A stretch of DNA of 64,000 bases from UBA961 sp049426725. Lineage in GTDB: Bacteria > Bacteroidota > Ignavibacteria > Kapaibacteriales > UBA961. The stretch spans positions 66,694 to 130,693 of the forward strand of contig JBMSYN010000004.1 in assembly GCA_049426725.1 (NCBI GenBank), written 5' to 3'. Position numbers and translations under genes: made by a program. The notes beneath the pieces were generated by a model that made no database searches, was not told where the DNA came from, and saw only the letters and a list, made by a program, of their open reading frames with translations. This document shows, in pieces, positions 27,579 through 35,989 of this stretch (positions within the stretch are counted from its first letter, which is position 1; each line of letters begins with the position of its first letter).

Positions 27579-27613
27579 GAGCATGACTATTTTTGTGTCA
27601 TGCTCTTTTTTTT
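27579..27613 (+). terminator. Rho-independent terminator of the sufU operon
   Basis: A 9-bp perfect stem (GAGCATGAC at 27579-27587, GTCATGCTC at 27597-27605) followed by eight T (27606-27613). The 9-base loop holds TATTTTTG, a promoter-like octamer on the same strand. Confidence 0.85.
27588..27595 (+). promoter_or_regulatory. Promoter-like octamer (TATTTTTG) inside the terminator loop, before the M28 peptidase gene
   Basis: Perfect TAnnTTTG, 34 bases before the peptidase ATG at 27629, exactly filling the terminator loop. It could serve as the -7 element of the peptidase gene. Confidence 0.35.
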
Positions 27614-27628
27614 ACTACTGAATCAACT

Positions 27629-29407
27629 ATGAAAATACTGCGCCTACTCCTTGCTTTTTTGATGCTCATCACATCTGTTCATGCTGATGAAAGAATTGAC
27701 AGATTGAAAAAACATGTGAAATACCTTGCTTCGGAAGAATTGGAAGGGAGAGCTCCCGGAACAAAAGGAAATGCTCTTGCGGCTGAATACATACAAGATC
27801 AATTCAAAAAGATTGGTCTAAAAACATATGGATCTTCACAATATTTTCAACAATTTTCGATTGTGACGGATATTCAATTGAATCCCAAGGGGAATGCACT
27901 CAGCATCATGGGTGGTGTGAAAGAACAAAATCTATCAATCAATAAAAACTATATTCCACTTGGAATAAGTGATAATGGAACTGCGGATTGCCCTATTGTT
28001 TTTGCGGGTTATGGAATTTCTTCACCCTCAGACAAATACGATGATTATGCAGGTATTGATGTCAAAGATGCCATTGTCATCGTTATGCGTGGCGCACCGG
28101 AACAAGATAATCCTCATGGAAATCTTTCTCAATTTGCTGCGCTGCGTAGTAAAGCAATGACTGCAAAAGAAAAGGGTGCCAAAGCATTGATATGCGTTTC
28201 CGGTTCACAATTTCCGGATTCTCTGCTTGGATTGAGATATGAGCAAGGCGGAAAAGTAGAGGGGATGCTTGTTGTAAATGTATTGTCATCCACATTGGAA
28301 CAGATGATTCCCACATTGAAGATTGCAATGCATGATAGTATCATCAAAGCAACAAAATCTCCATCAAGTTTTTCATTGCCACAAATTCGCATGCGACTTT
28401 CCGTTTCACTGAAAGAAAAAACAGTGAATACTTCCAATGTGATAGGATATCTTCCGGGTACAGATCCAACATTATCAAATGAAGTGATTGTGATTGGAGC
28501 ACATTTTGATCATCTTGGCTGGGGAGGAGAGGGTTCCGGAACGCTCGCAAGTACAAAAGAAAAAGCAATTCACCATGGTGCTGATGACAATGCATCAGGT
28601 ACTGCAGGATTGATTGAAACTGCTTATGAGCTTTCAAAAAAGCCATTGAAAAGACCCATCATGTTTATAGGTTTTACCGCTGAAGAAAGAGGTCTATTGG
28701 GATCTGCACATTTTGTGAAATCACCTGTCATTGGTTTGGACAGTATTTGTATGATGATCAATATGGACATGATCGGAAGATTGAAAGACGGAAAATTGAA
28801 CATCGGAGGGATTGGAACTTCCGCAGGGTTCAAACCCCTGATGGATTCAATTGGAAAATTACATGCTCTGACATTGTCTTTCACAGAAGATGGATTTGGT
28901 CCAAGTGATCATGCTTCCTTTTATGGTAAAGAAAAACCCGTCTTGTTTTTCTTCACCGGTTTGCATTCAGACTATCACAGACCGAGCGATACCTGGGAAA
29001 AAATTCAATATGAAGGTGAATCCACGATTGTGAATATGGTATTGCAAACATTGGATTTCATTGGTAATGCAGGCAAAAAACCAGATTATATAAAAGTCAA
29101 GTCATCTGCTCAGCCAGGTCAAGCAATGTCATTCAAAGTTTCATTGGGAATTACGCCCGATTATAGCGATCATCCCAAGGGAATGAGAATTACCGGAGTT
29201 CGTGAAGGTGGTGCTGGTGAAAAGGCAGGTTTGATTGCCGATGATATCATCATCAAACTTGGCTCAACCATCATTAAAAATGTCTATGATTATACTTTTG
29301 CATTGGGAAAATTTAAAGCCGGAGATACCACCAGCATTACTGTTTTGAGGGGTCCGCGTGAGGACAAAGAAGTGGAATTGCAAGTGACATTCCCTCAAAA
29401 AAAATGA
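27629..29407 (+). CDS. Exported M28-family zinc aminopeptidase with PDZ domain
   Basis: 592 residues from ATG 27629, which opens a clean signal peptide (KILRLLLAFLMLITSVHA). The earlier frame start at 27593 lies in the terminator loop. A PA-like inserted domain (about 100-240) precedes the co-catalytic zinc peptidase core. Ligands visible: His and Asp in GAHFDHLGW, Asp in GADDNASGTAG, the catalytic Glu pair in AEERGLLGS, Asp in NMDMIGR and His in GPSDHASF. The C-terminal 90 residues (about 500-592) form a PDZ domain (GMRITGVREGGAGEKAGL). Likely a periplasmic or secreted peptidase using the PDZ to recognise substrates. No lipobox and no sorting domain. The TGA touches the yraN stop. Confidence 0.92.
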   Translation: MKILRLLLAFLMLITSVHADERIDRLKKHVKYLASEELEGRAPGTKGNALAAEYIQDQFKKIGLKTYGSSQYFQQFSIVTDIQLNPKGNALSIMGGVKEQNLSINKNYIPLGISDNGTADCPIVFAGYGISSPSDKYDDYAGIDVKDAIVIVMRGAPEQDNPHGNLSQFAALRSKAMTAKEKGAKALICVSGSQFPDSLLGLRYEQGGKVEGMLVVNVLSSTLEQMIPTLKIAMHDSIIKATKSPSSFSLPQIRMRLSVSLKEKTVNTSNVIGYLPGTDPTLSNEVIVIGAHFDHLGWGGEGSGTLASTKEKAIHHGADDNASGTAGLIETAYELSKKPLKRPIMFIGFTAEERGLLGSAHFVKSPVIGLDSICMMINMDMIGRLKDGKLNIGGIGTSAGFKPLMDSIGKLHALTLSFTEDGFGPSDHASFYGKEKPVLFFFTGLHSDYHRPSDTWEKIQYEGESTIVNMVLQTLDFIGNAGKKPDYIKVKSSAQPGQAMSFKVSLGITPDYSDHPKGMRITGVREGGAGEKAGLIADDIIIKLGSTIIKNVYDYTFALGKFKAGDTTSITVLRGPREDKEVELQVTFPQKK

Positions 29408-29761
29408 TCACATTGCATTGATGAGATGTCTGATGGATTGCACTCCGTCTGTGTAATCAATTGCAATCACATCAAATCTGCAAGGCATATCATTGATTTT
29501 GTTGATATAAAGATAGCCCTCTGCGGTGCGTTTCATGGATTGTATCTTTTTGGTCGTGATAGATGCTTCTGGTGGACCAAACTCAAGATTCATTCGAGCT
29601 TTAACTTCAATGAATACCAAAGTGCCATCATGATTGCAGATGATGTCAATCTCGCCAACTCTACCGAATGTGAAATTGCGTTTTAAAATGGAATATCCCG
29701 CTTGTTCCAGAAATGAAGCCGCTGAGTCCTCGGCTTGCGCTCCGGCTTTTCTACGATTCAT
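29408..29761 (-). CDS. yraN: YraN/UPF0102 family endonuclease-like protein
   Basis: 117 residues. The compact PD-(D/E)xK-like core is seen as GRVGEIDIICNHDG and then VFIEVKAR, giving the Glu, Asp, and Glu-x-Lys pattern of this family, which resembles Holliday-junction resolvases. Biochemical role is not established. Length is typical (about 115-130). Its stop abuts the peptidase stop as the palindrome TGATCA (29405-29410). It lies 29 bases after miaB on the same strand and may be cotranscribed. Confidence 0.9.
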   Translation of the reverse strand: MNRRKAGAQAEDSAASFLEQAGYSILKRNFTFGRVGEIDIICNHDGTLVFIEVKARMNLEFGPPEASITTKKIQSMKRTAEGYLYINKINDMPCRFDVIAIDYTDGVQSIRHLINAM

Positions 29762-29790
29762 GAATTATCCCCTGAATGTGCTTTTTGGTG

Positions 29791-31188
29791 TTAAGTCAAT
29801 CTTCCAAACAATGTTGCGCTTGATGCTTTTTCAATGATGACAGGAATGATGTCGCCAATCACATAGGGCGCATGCTCATTCTGAGGAAAGATCGCAACTT
29901 TGTTTGAATCTGTTCTTCCTTGCCATTCCATTGGGTTTTTCTTGCTCGGACCTTCCACGAGAATATGTTCAGTTTTTCCGATTAAGGTTTGATTGATTTC
30001 ACGCGCAATGACATTCTGTTGATTGATGATTTCATTCAATCTGCGAACTTTTACTTCATCAGGAATATCATCGCCCATTTTCCATGCTTTTGTTCTTTCT
30101 CTTGGAGAATACTTGAACATATAAGCGCCATCATATCGCACTTTTCGCATGAGTTCCATTGTTGCTTCATGATCTTCTTCGGTTTCGGTTGGAAATCCTG
30201 TGATGATGTCTGTTGATAGTGCGCAATCAGGCATGAGTTTTTTAATCATCTCGATGCGTTCATAATAATGCTCTACCGGATGAGTTCTATTCATCAAAGA
30301 CAAAACACGATTGGATCCGGACTGCACCGGAAGATGAATGTATTTGCAGATATTCGGATGCATTGCCATTGTTTCAATCAACTGATCGCTCATGTCTTGA
30401 GGATGCGAGGTGGTATAACGAATCCGCATTTCAGGAACAGCTTTTGCGCAAGCATCCAGAAGTTCTGCAAAGTTGTGTCCGGATTGCTCATCGCGATAAC
30501 TATTCACATTTTGACCAAGCAATGTGATTTCTTTGAAACCTTGATCGAACAATGATTTTGCTTCATCTACAATTGAAGCGAATGCGCGTGAACGTTCTCT
30601 TCCTCGAGTGAAAGGAACCACACAATATGTGCAGAACTTGTCGCATCCACGCATGATGGAAACCCAAGCACTGATGCCTTCGGTTCTGAAAGGAAGGATG
30701 TCATCATAGGTTTCAACGCGACTTAATTTCACGGCTATGCCGCGCTCACCGGAATATGCTTTGGAAATCAATTCCGGCACGGAGCGATATTCATCCGGGC
30801 CAACAACCAAATCCACCAATTCTTTCTCGAGTAATGTCTCGCGCAAGCGTTCTGCCATGCAGCCAAGAATGCCCACGACCAATTCTTTCTTTCTTTTTTT
30901 ATAATATTTCAAGTGGTTTAATCGTTCATGTATCTTCTTTTCCGCATTGTCGCGAATCGCACAGGTATTGAGAAGAATAACATCTGCCAGTTCAGGTTTG
31001 TCTGTCATGGCATAACCACGATCATTCATCACGCCTTGAACGATTTCCGTGTCATTGACATTCATTTGGCAGCCATAAGTCTCAACATAGAGTTTGGGTT
31101 GATGAGACAAATCCTGCATTGAGGGCAATGCAGATTCGGACTTTTTCTCTTGAAGAATAGGCAATTCGAGCATACTGTATCGGGTCAT
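29791..31188 (-). CDS. miaB: tRNA-2-methylthio-N6-dimethylallyladenosine synthase MiaB
   Basis: Radical-SAM methylthiotransferase that adds a 2-methylthio group to i6A37 of tRNAs reading U-starting codons. 465 residues from ATG 31188 (an ATG at 31173 is also possible). The UPF0004 domain carries the auxiliary-cluster Cys in YGCQMN, LLNTCAIRDNAE and ILGCMAER. The radical-SAM site is CDKFCTYC. A TRAM domain (about 400-465) ends the protein. A perfect TATCTTTG at 31203-31210 makes the longer frame starting at 31251 impossible from that promoter. The i6A-forming enzyme MiaA is not in the window. Confidence 0.95.
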   Translation of the reverse strand: MTRYSMLELPILQEKKSESALPSMQDLSHQPKLYVETYGCQMNVNDTEIVQGVMNDRGYAMTDKPELADVILLNTCAIRDNAEKKIHERLNHLKYYKKRKKELVVGILGCMAERLRETLLEKELVDLVVGPDEYRSVPELISKAYSGERGIAVKLSRVETYDDILPFRTEGISAWVSIMRGCDKFCTYCVVPFTRGRERSRAFASIVDEAKSLFDQGFKEITLLGQNVNSYRDEQSGHNFAELLDACAKAVPEMRIRYTTSHPQDMSDQLIETMAMHPNICKYIHLPVQSGSNRVLSLMNRTHPVEHYYERIEMIKKLMPDCALSTDIITGFPTETEEDHEATMELMRKVRYDGAYMFKYSPRERTKAWKMGDDIPDEVKVRRLNEIINQQNVIAREINQTLIGKTEHILVEGPSKKNPMEWQGRTDSNKVAIFPQNEHAPYVIGDIIPVIIEKASSATLFGRLT

Positions 31189-31202
31189 GAAAATAGAATA
31201 CA

Positions 31203-31210
31203 CAAAGATA
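31203..31210 (-). promoter_or_regulatory. Candidate -7 promoter element (TATCTTTG) for miaB
   Basis: Perfect octamer, extended TTGTATCTTTG, 15 bases before the ATG at 31188. Implies a very short leader and helps choose the miaB start. Confidence 0.55.
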
Positions 31211-31369
31211 CAAAATTGATGGAGTTCTATGGGGGTTCTGAGCTTCGTCAATATCTCCTGTAATTCTCATAATTGGTTGTGAAACAATCCTTTTCCACAG
31301 GAATTCGTGGAAAATCGAGTCATTTTTTCACATCCACAAAACACAATATCACATATCATAAATAAATAC

Positions 31370-31377
31370 TACTTTTG
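31370..31377 (+). promoter_or_regulatory. Candidate -7 promoter element (TACTTTTG) for dnaB
   Basis: Perfect TAnnTTTG, 33 bases before the ATG at 31403, with an AAAGGA ribosome-binding site (31391-31396) in between. Rules out the earlier frame start at 31307. Confidence 0.55.
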
Positions 31378-31402
31378 CACTCCGTTTCACAAAGGATATC
31401 CA

Positions 31403-32890
31403 ATGGATCAATCTCAATATTTACCCATGCCGGCGGGTGATGACCGCAAGAGGTCAAAACGCTCCGGACAACAATTGCCGATTCCCGCCGAGGGGATGCC
31501 CGGGAAAATACCCCCGCATTCCATTGAAGCGGAGATGGCAGTTATTGGGGCAATGTTGATTGATCGAGCGGCAATCCCAAAAGTCATTGAAATTTTGAAG
31601 CTTGATGCATTCTACAAAGAAGCGCATCGCATCATGTATAAGGGTATTCTTGGTTTGTTTAATCGTGGTGTGGATGTTGACATCACTACGCTCACTGAAG
31701 AACTTCGAAGAATTGGAGAATTGGATGCGGTTGGTGGATCCTATGCAATCATCGAAGTAACTGCGATGGTACCAACTGCAGCAAATGTTGAACATTATGC
31801 GAGAATAGTGCTCGAGCGTTATATCAAGCGCTCGCTCATTTCTGTTGCAGGCAATATTCTTGTCAGTGCTTATGATGATACGACAGATGCACTTGAAGAA
31901 GTGGATGCAGCTGAGGCAAAAATCTTTGAAATAGCCGAGCAAAGACTTGGAAAGAACTTCGTATCGCTTAAAGAGCTTGCGATTGAAACATTCAATTTCA
32001 TCACGAGCATGAGAGAGAAAGAAATGCAATCGGGGATTTCGGGTGTTCCATCGGGATTCACGAAACTTGATGATATTCTTGGTGGATTTCAAACAGGGGA
32101 TTTGATTATCATCGCTGCGAGACCATCGATGGGGAAGACTGCCTTTGCTCTCAGCATTGCCAGGAATGTTGCAGTTGAATATAATTTGCCTGTTGCCTTT
32201 TTCTCAATTGAAATGGCTGCAAATCAGCTTATGATCCGTTTATTGAGTGCTGAAGCTCGAGTGAATGCTCATGATATTCGGACAAATAGATTGCAAAAAA
32301 CAGAGATGGCGAAGATAACCACTTCGATAGATTCTTTGACGCATTCCCCTTTATTGATTGATGATAGTGCAACTTTGACCGTTATGGAGATTCGTGCAAA
32401 ATGCCGAAGACTGAAAGCTGAACATGATGTGCAATTGATCATAGTGGACTATTTGCAATTTGTTTCGCCACCGAAGGCAGAAAGTAGAGAGCGTGAAATT
32501 TCGATTATATCTCGAACATTAAAGCAGATAGCAAAAGAATTGAAGATTCCTGTGATTGCTTTGTCTCAGCTCAATCGTGGTGTGGAAGCCCGAGCAGACA
32601 AAAGACCAATGCTATCCGATCTTCGTGAATCGGGATCGATTGAACAAGATGCAGATGTGGTGATGTTTGTAAATCGTCCTGAGCAATATGGAATATTGAC
32701 CTGGGAAGATGGGTCTCCAACAGAAGGCACAGCAGAGATCATCATTGCAAAACAAAGGAATGGTCCGGTTGGCGATATTCGTTTGGCATATTTGAAAAGT
32801 TATGCAAGATTTGAGAATTTATCCATCCAATTTGACGAGCCCCCTGCATTTATTGGGCCGGCCGGATCATTGGATGATATTGATTTTTAA
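31403..32890 (+). CDS. dnaB: Replicative DNA helicase DnaB
   Basis: 495 residues. Hexameric 5'-3' helicase unwinding DNA at the replication fork. N-terminal helical domain (IPPHSIEAEMAVIGAM), then a linker and the RecA-like motor. The motor has Walker A ARPSMGKTAF, Walker B LIIVDYLQ and ALSQLNRGVEARADKRP in the H3/H4 region. No intein is present. The start at 31403 follows AAAGGA by six bases and lies downstream of the TACTTTTG element. The N-terminal 40 residues before the domain are basic and unusual in length but not unknown. An HMA-domain gene follows after 12 bases. Confidence 0.96.
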   Translation: MDQSQYLPMPAGDDRKRSKRSGQQLPIPAEGMPGKIPPHSIEAEMAVIGAMLIDRAAIPKVIEILKLDAFYKEAHRIMYKGILGLFNRGVDVDITTLTEELRRIGELDAVGGSYAIIEVTAMVPTAANVEHYARIVLERYIKRSLISVAGNILVSAYDDTTDALEEVDAAEAKIFEIAEQRLGKNFVSLKELAIETFNFITSMREKEMQSGISGVPSGFTKLDDILGGFQTGDLIIIAARPSMGKTAFALSIARNVAVEYNLPVAFFSIEMAANQLMIRLLSAEARVNAHDIRTNRLQKTEMAKITTSIDSLTHSPLLIDDSATLTVMEIRAKCRRLKAEHDVQLIIVDYLQFVSPPKAESREREISIISRTLKQIAKELKIPVIALSQLNRGVEARADKRPMLSDLRESGSIEQDADVVMFVNRPEQYGILTWEDGSPTEGTAEIIIAKQRNGPVGDIRLAYLKSYARFENLSIQFDEPPAFIGPAGSLDDIDF

Positions 32891-32902
32891 TAAGAGGACA
32901 CA

Positions 32903-33106
32903 ATGAAACATCAAGAATTGGCAATAGATGGCATGTCTTGCGGACATTGCGTGAAATCACTCAATAAAGAGTTGTCTGCAATCAAAGGACTGACAGTGCA
33001 GGAAGTAGTCATTGGAAAAGCCGTGATTGAATATGATCCGGAACTGGTGAATGATGAAGACATTCTCCATGCAATAGATGAAGCCGGATTTAGATTGTCG
33101 ATGTGA
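32903..33106 (+). CDS. Heavy-metal-associated (HMA) domain protein, CopZ-like
   Basis: 67 residues, a single ferredoxin-like HMA domain with the metal-binding loop GMSCGHC (residues 10-16). Such proteins carry Cu(I) or another soft metal to a P-type ATPase or regulator. No metal-transporting ATPase or metal regulator is found nearby, and it sits directly after dnaB. ATG at 32903 is preceded by an AGAGGA site. Small but well supported by the motif and normal length. Confidence 0.88.
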   Translation: MKHQELAIDGMSCGHCVKSLNKELSAIKGLTVQEVVIGKAVIEYDPELVNDEDILHAIDEAGFRLSM

Positions 33107-33113
33107 TTTGCGC

Positions 33114-33578
33114 ATGCATTCCCTCATAGCGATTGCATGTCTTTCATTGGCATGTTTATGTAATGTGAGGGCATCCGAAATCCCCACACATGGTTTGACT
33201 TTTGGTGTTCAAGCCGGTGATGCGGGGAAATCACTCGAGGCGATGTACAGTTATGGGAATTTGATCTATTGGCCTAAAACCAGGATGATCAAGGGCTTGG
33301 GGGCAATTTCCATAGGTATGGAAACAGGTCCTTTAGATGCGGATAGATTCATCATTGCTCCCAAAATTTCGTATACAATGAATTGGTTTGTTTCCTTTGG
33401 AGCATCCATGTTGTATTATACGGATTTTCAGGGAGGATCTCTGCGATTCCGACCGGAGATTGGAGTGTCGATGCTGGGTTTGAGGGTATATCACGGGTGG
33501 AATTTCAGTGTTGACAAGTATAATCCTTTGCCAATGAATGCATCATTTGTTGGTTTGACTTATTATGTCAAATTCTGA
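33114..33578 (+). CDS. Hypothetical exported protein
   Basis: 154 residues from ATG 33114, chosen because it opens a signal peptide (HSLIAIACLSLACLCNVRAS). The rest has alternating hydrophobic and polar residues with Gly, Tyr and Trp and ends TYYVKF. This would fit a small outer-membrane beta-barrel or a periplasmic beta-sandwich. No family recognised. It starts eight bases after the HMA gene, so it may be cotranscribed with dnaB. Its last 16 bases overlap the 3' end of the opposing BtuF-like gene. Confidence 0.65.
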   Translation: MHSLIAIACLSLACLCNVRASEIPTHGLTFGVQAGDAGKSLEAMYSYGNLIYWPKTRMIKGLGAISIGMETGPLDADRFIIAPKISYTMNWFVSFGASMLYYTDFQGGSLRFRPEIGVSMLGLRVYHGWNFSVDKYNPLPMNASFVGLTYYVKF

Positions 33579-34348
33579 TTCCAAGCAAAGATGATATCGC
33601 TGATTTGATCGATTCCATCGGTCAATGCCGCAGGACCTGGTTGCAGAATGACGGAAGATTTGATTTCATGAATCTGTCCTTCTTTGATTGCATTAATGCG
33701 ATCCCATCCATCCCTTGATCGTATTTTCTCCGGTTTTACCCCTTTGCCGCACCATGAAGCAATGATGATGTCGGGATTCATGTCGATGATGATATCCGGA
33801 TTTGCAATGATTCTTCTTTTTGCATCATGATAAGCGCGATGTTCAGCAAATACATCAATCCCTCCGCATAATTCAATCAATTCACTTACCCATGCAATTC
33901 CTGAAATCAATGGGTCAAACCATTCTTCAAAGTAAATGCGAGGTCTCTGTTTAAGAAGAGCTGATCGTTCGGCTATGTGATCTATTTTTCTTTCCAAAAA
34001 TGCCCTATACTCTTCAGCTTCATCTGATTTATCGATCATCCTTCCCAGCATGGAAATCATGTCCAGAATACCTGCAATCGTTCGATGATTGAAGCAATGT
34101 ACGGCTATTCCCGAGGCAATCAATTGTTGACAAATAGTTGCTTGAAGATCGCTCCATGCAAGAACAAGGTCAGGTTTAAGATTGATGATTTCATCAATGT
34201 TTGCATCGAGATAGGTAGAAACTTTGGGCTTCGTTTTGCGTGCAATTGCGGGTCTGACGGTAAATCCTGAAATCCCTACAATCATCTCATCGGCACCGAT
34301 TGCATACAGTGTTTCTGTTGTTTCTTCCGTAAGGCATACAATCCGCAT
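33563..34348 (-). CDS. BtuF-like periplasmic-binding-fold protein lacking a signal peptide
   Basis: 261 residues. Matches the helical-backbone substrate-binding fold of cobalamin and siderophore ABC systems: RIVCLTEETTETLYAIGADEMIVGIS at the start, then NIDEIINLKPDLVLAW, and a second lobe with VSELIELCGGIDVF and INAIKEGQIHEIK. BtuF-type proteins normally carry a signal peptide; here the fold begins at residue 2. The extra upstream frame (to 34408) is not a convincing signal and overlaps rlmB. It begins four bases after the rlmB stop. No btuC or btuD is present. Possible cytoplasmic corrinoid-binding protein, or a protein exported some other way. Confidence 0.8.
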   Translation of the reverse strand: MRIVCLTEETTETLYAIGADEMIVGISGFTVRPAIARKTKPKVSTYLDANIDEIINLKPDLVLAWSDLQATICQQLIASGIAVHCFNHRTIAGILDMISMLGRMIDKSDEAEEYRAFLERKIDHIAERSALLKQRPRIYFEEWFDPLISGIAWVSELIELCGGIDVFAEHRAYHDAKRRIIANPDIIIDMNPDIIIASWCGKGVKPEKIRSRDGWDRINAIKEGQIHEIKSSVILQPGPAALTDGIDQISDIIFAWNQNLT

Positions 34349-34352
34349 GATA

Positions 34353-35114
34353 TCACTCCGATTGTTTTGCCCTTTCGAACATGATGATTGCAGCAGCAGC
34401 AGATGCATTCAAAGATTCCACATTTCCATGCATCGGAATGCGAATGAGTTTGGTGCATTCTTTTCGAATTGCAGGTCTGATACCTTTGCCTTCACTTCCG
34501 ATGATCAATATGGTTGGACCTTCAAAAAGACCTGGCTCTGTGTATAGCGTATCAGCCATGCCATCGGTTCCCAGCACGGAAAATCCTGCCGCCTTGCTAT
34601 TTCTTATTGCAACGAGTAGTGAATCAACTTTGCAAATCGGAAGAAATTCCATTGCGCCCGCGGCTGATTTGAATGTTGCCGGGGTAATTGGAGAAGTGTG
34701 CTCAATTGTGAGAATCATGCCGGTGGCACCGGCACATTCTGCGGAGCGTGCAATTGCCCCAACATTATGAGGATCCGTGATTTCATCCAATGCAATGATG
34801 AGAGGATTGGCTGTTTTTGCCATTGATCCATCCAGAAGGTCAAAAAGCTCCACATAGTCAATCATGGCTGTCAGAGCAATAACACCTTGTGCGGAGCCCC
34901 TTTCCAAAGGGATTCTTCGCTCCATATCATTGAATTTCATTTTGTCGGCAATTGCGCAGGCAATGTTCTTTTGCCTGGCTTTCATTCGAATTTCCTCGAT
35001 TGCATCGCCGGAAGCGCCATATTGCACGAAAATCTTCTCAATTTCTCTGCCTGCGTTCAGAGCTTCGATGACAGCACGTCTGCCATAGAGATAATGACTG
35101 TTTGTATTCTTCAT
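34353..35114 (-). CDS. rlmB: TrmH/SpoU family 23S rRNA 2'-O-methyltransferase (RlmB-like)
   Basis: 253 residues. N-terminal L30e-like substrate-binding domain (YLYGRRAVIEALNAGREIEK) and C-terminal SPOUT knot. The SPOUT motifs are LDEITDPHNVGAIARSAECAG (motif 1 with the catalytic Arg), ILIIGSEGKGIR (motif 2) and IPMHGNVESLNASAAAAI (motif 3). RlmB methylates the ribose of G2251 (E. coli numbering) in 23S rRNA. A tRNA target cannot be excluded. The ATG at 35114 fits the family; the longer frame overlaps queF on the other strand. Confidence 0.9.
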   Translation of the reverse strand: MKNTNSHYLYGRRAVIEALNAGREIEKIFVQYGASGDAIEEIRMKARQKNIACAIADKMKFNDMERRIPLERGSAQGVIALTAMIDYVELFDLLDGSMAKTANPLIIALDEITDPHNVGAIARSAECAGATGMILTIEHTSPITPATFKSAAGAMEFLPICKVDSLLVAIRNSKAAGFSVLGTDGMADTLYTEPGLFEGPTILIIGSEGKGIRPAIRKECTKLIRIPMHGNVESLNASAAAAIIMFERAKQSE

Positions 35115-35181
35115 TAATTCGCGGAAAACCCGTATTTTTACAAGCCTTTGCCATCCTTCTGGATGCTTATGTTTCACCGCA

Positions 35182-35189
35182 CAAAGATA
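35182..35189 (-). promoter_or_regulatory. Candidate -7 promoter element (TATCTTTG) for rlmB
   Basis: Perfect octamer, extended CTGTATCTTTG, 68 bases before the ATG at 35114. It leaves a leader of about 60 bases that also carries the promoter region of queF on the opposite strand. Confidence 0.5.
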
Positions 35190-35199
35190 CAGTAATTCC

Positions 35200-35541
35200 A
35201 TGGATCGTCTCGAAACATTCCCCAATCCTGCTGTCGGCAGACAGTATCGTATCAAACATGTATTGCATGAATTCACATCGGTATGCCCACTCACTGGTTT
35301 ACCGGACTTTGCTACGGTCACGATAGATTATGTGCCTGATGCCATTTGTTTGGAGTTGAAGGCGCTCAAATATTACTTTTTGGAATTTCGCAATATGGGC
35401 ATCTTCTATGAGGCTGTCACGAATAAGATTCTTGATGATCTTGTAGAGCGTTGTAATCCCATTGAGATGACCATTACAACAGACTGGGGAGTTCGTGGTG
35501 GCATGTCGAGTGTAATCACCGCTCAGTATAAGAAGCCATGA
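35200..35541 (+). CDS. queF: NADPH-dependent 7-cyano-7-deazaguanine reductase (QueF, type I)
   Basis: 113 residues, the short unimodular type. Reduces preQ0 to preQ1 in the queuosine pathway. The nucleophilic Cys29 (VCPLTGLPDF), the following Asp36 and the QueF signature ELKALKYYFLEFRNMGIFYE are present. The stop overlaps the queD start (ATGA at 35538-35541). Together they cover two pathway steps; queC, queE, queA and tgt are elsewhere. Confidence 0.96.
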   Translation: MDRLETFPNPAVGRQYRIKHVLHEFTSVCPLTGLPDFATVTIDYVPDAICLELKALKYYFLEFRNMGIFYEAVTNKILDDLVERCNPIEMTITTDWGVRGGMSSVITAQYKKP

Positions 35542-35972
35542 TATCCCGCATTGCAAAAGAATTTCATTGGGAGATGGGTCATCGTTTGCCATTCCATGAT
35601 GGTGGATGTCAGAATATCCATGGTCATTCCTATACGATGCGCGTTGAAGTCATTGGTGAAATTGATCCCGCAACGGGAATGGTGATTGATTATTTCGATA
35701 TGAAATCGCTGGTTCAGCCATTGATTGACACATTGGATCATTCCTTTTTGCTGGATTCTTCAGATCAGATACTCGTTGAATTCTTTAAAGAACATCCGAT
35801 GAAAGTGAATATTGTCGATTTCTATTCAACTGCGGAGAATATCGCTCACTATATTTTGGCTGAATTGATTCCCGGTTTTTCTGCTTTTCCTTCGGTTCAA
35901 AGCATCACCATTCGTCTCAGAGAAACGGAAAACACATTTGCTGAAGCCGAGCACACATTTCATCGTTCATAA
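35538..35972 (+). CDS. queD: 6-carboxy-5,6,7,8-tetrahydropterin synthase (QueD)
   Basis: 144 residues, T-fold enzyme turning dihydroneopterin triphosphate into 6-carboxytetrahydropterin. Zinc ligands His15, His28 and His30 (MGHRLPFH and NIHGHSYT). The catalytic Cys24 is in place. ETENTFAEAEH near the C-terminus provides the pterin-anchoring Glu. Four-base overlap with queF supports queuosine synthesis over a biopterin role, although phhB at 59.2 kb shows that pterin metabolism exists in the cell. Confidence 0.93.
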   Translation: MISRIAKEFHWEMGHRLPFHDGGCQNIHGHSYTMRVEVIGEIDPATGMVIDYFDMKSLVQPLIDTLDHSFLLDSSDQILVEFFKEHPMKVNIVDFYSTAENIAHYILAELIPGFSAFPSVQSITIRLRETENTFAEAEHTFHRS

Positions 35973-35989
35973 TCATTCAAGAATACACT

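Noticed and set aside
34349..34352. Cobalamin riboswitch before the BtuF-like gene
   Set aside because: It starts four bases after rlmB, leaving no space.
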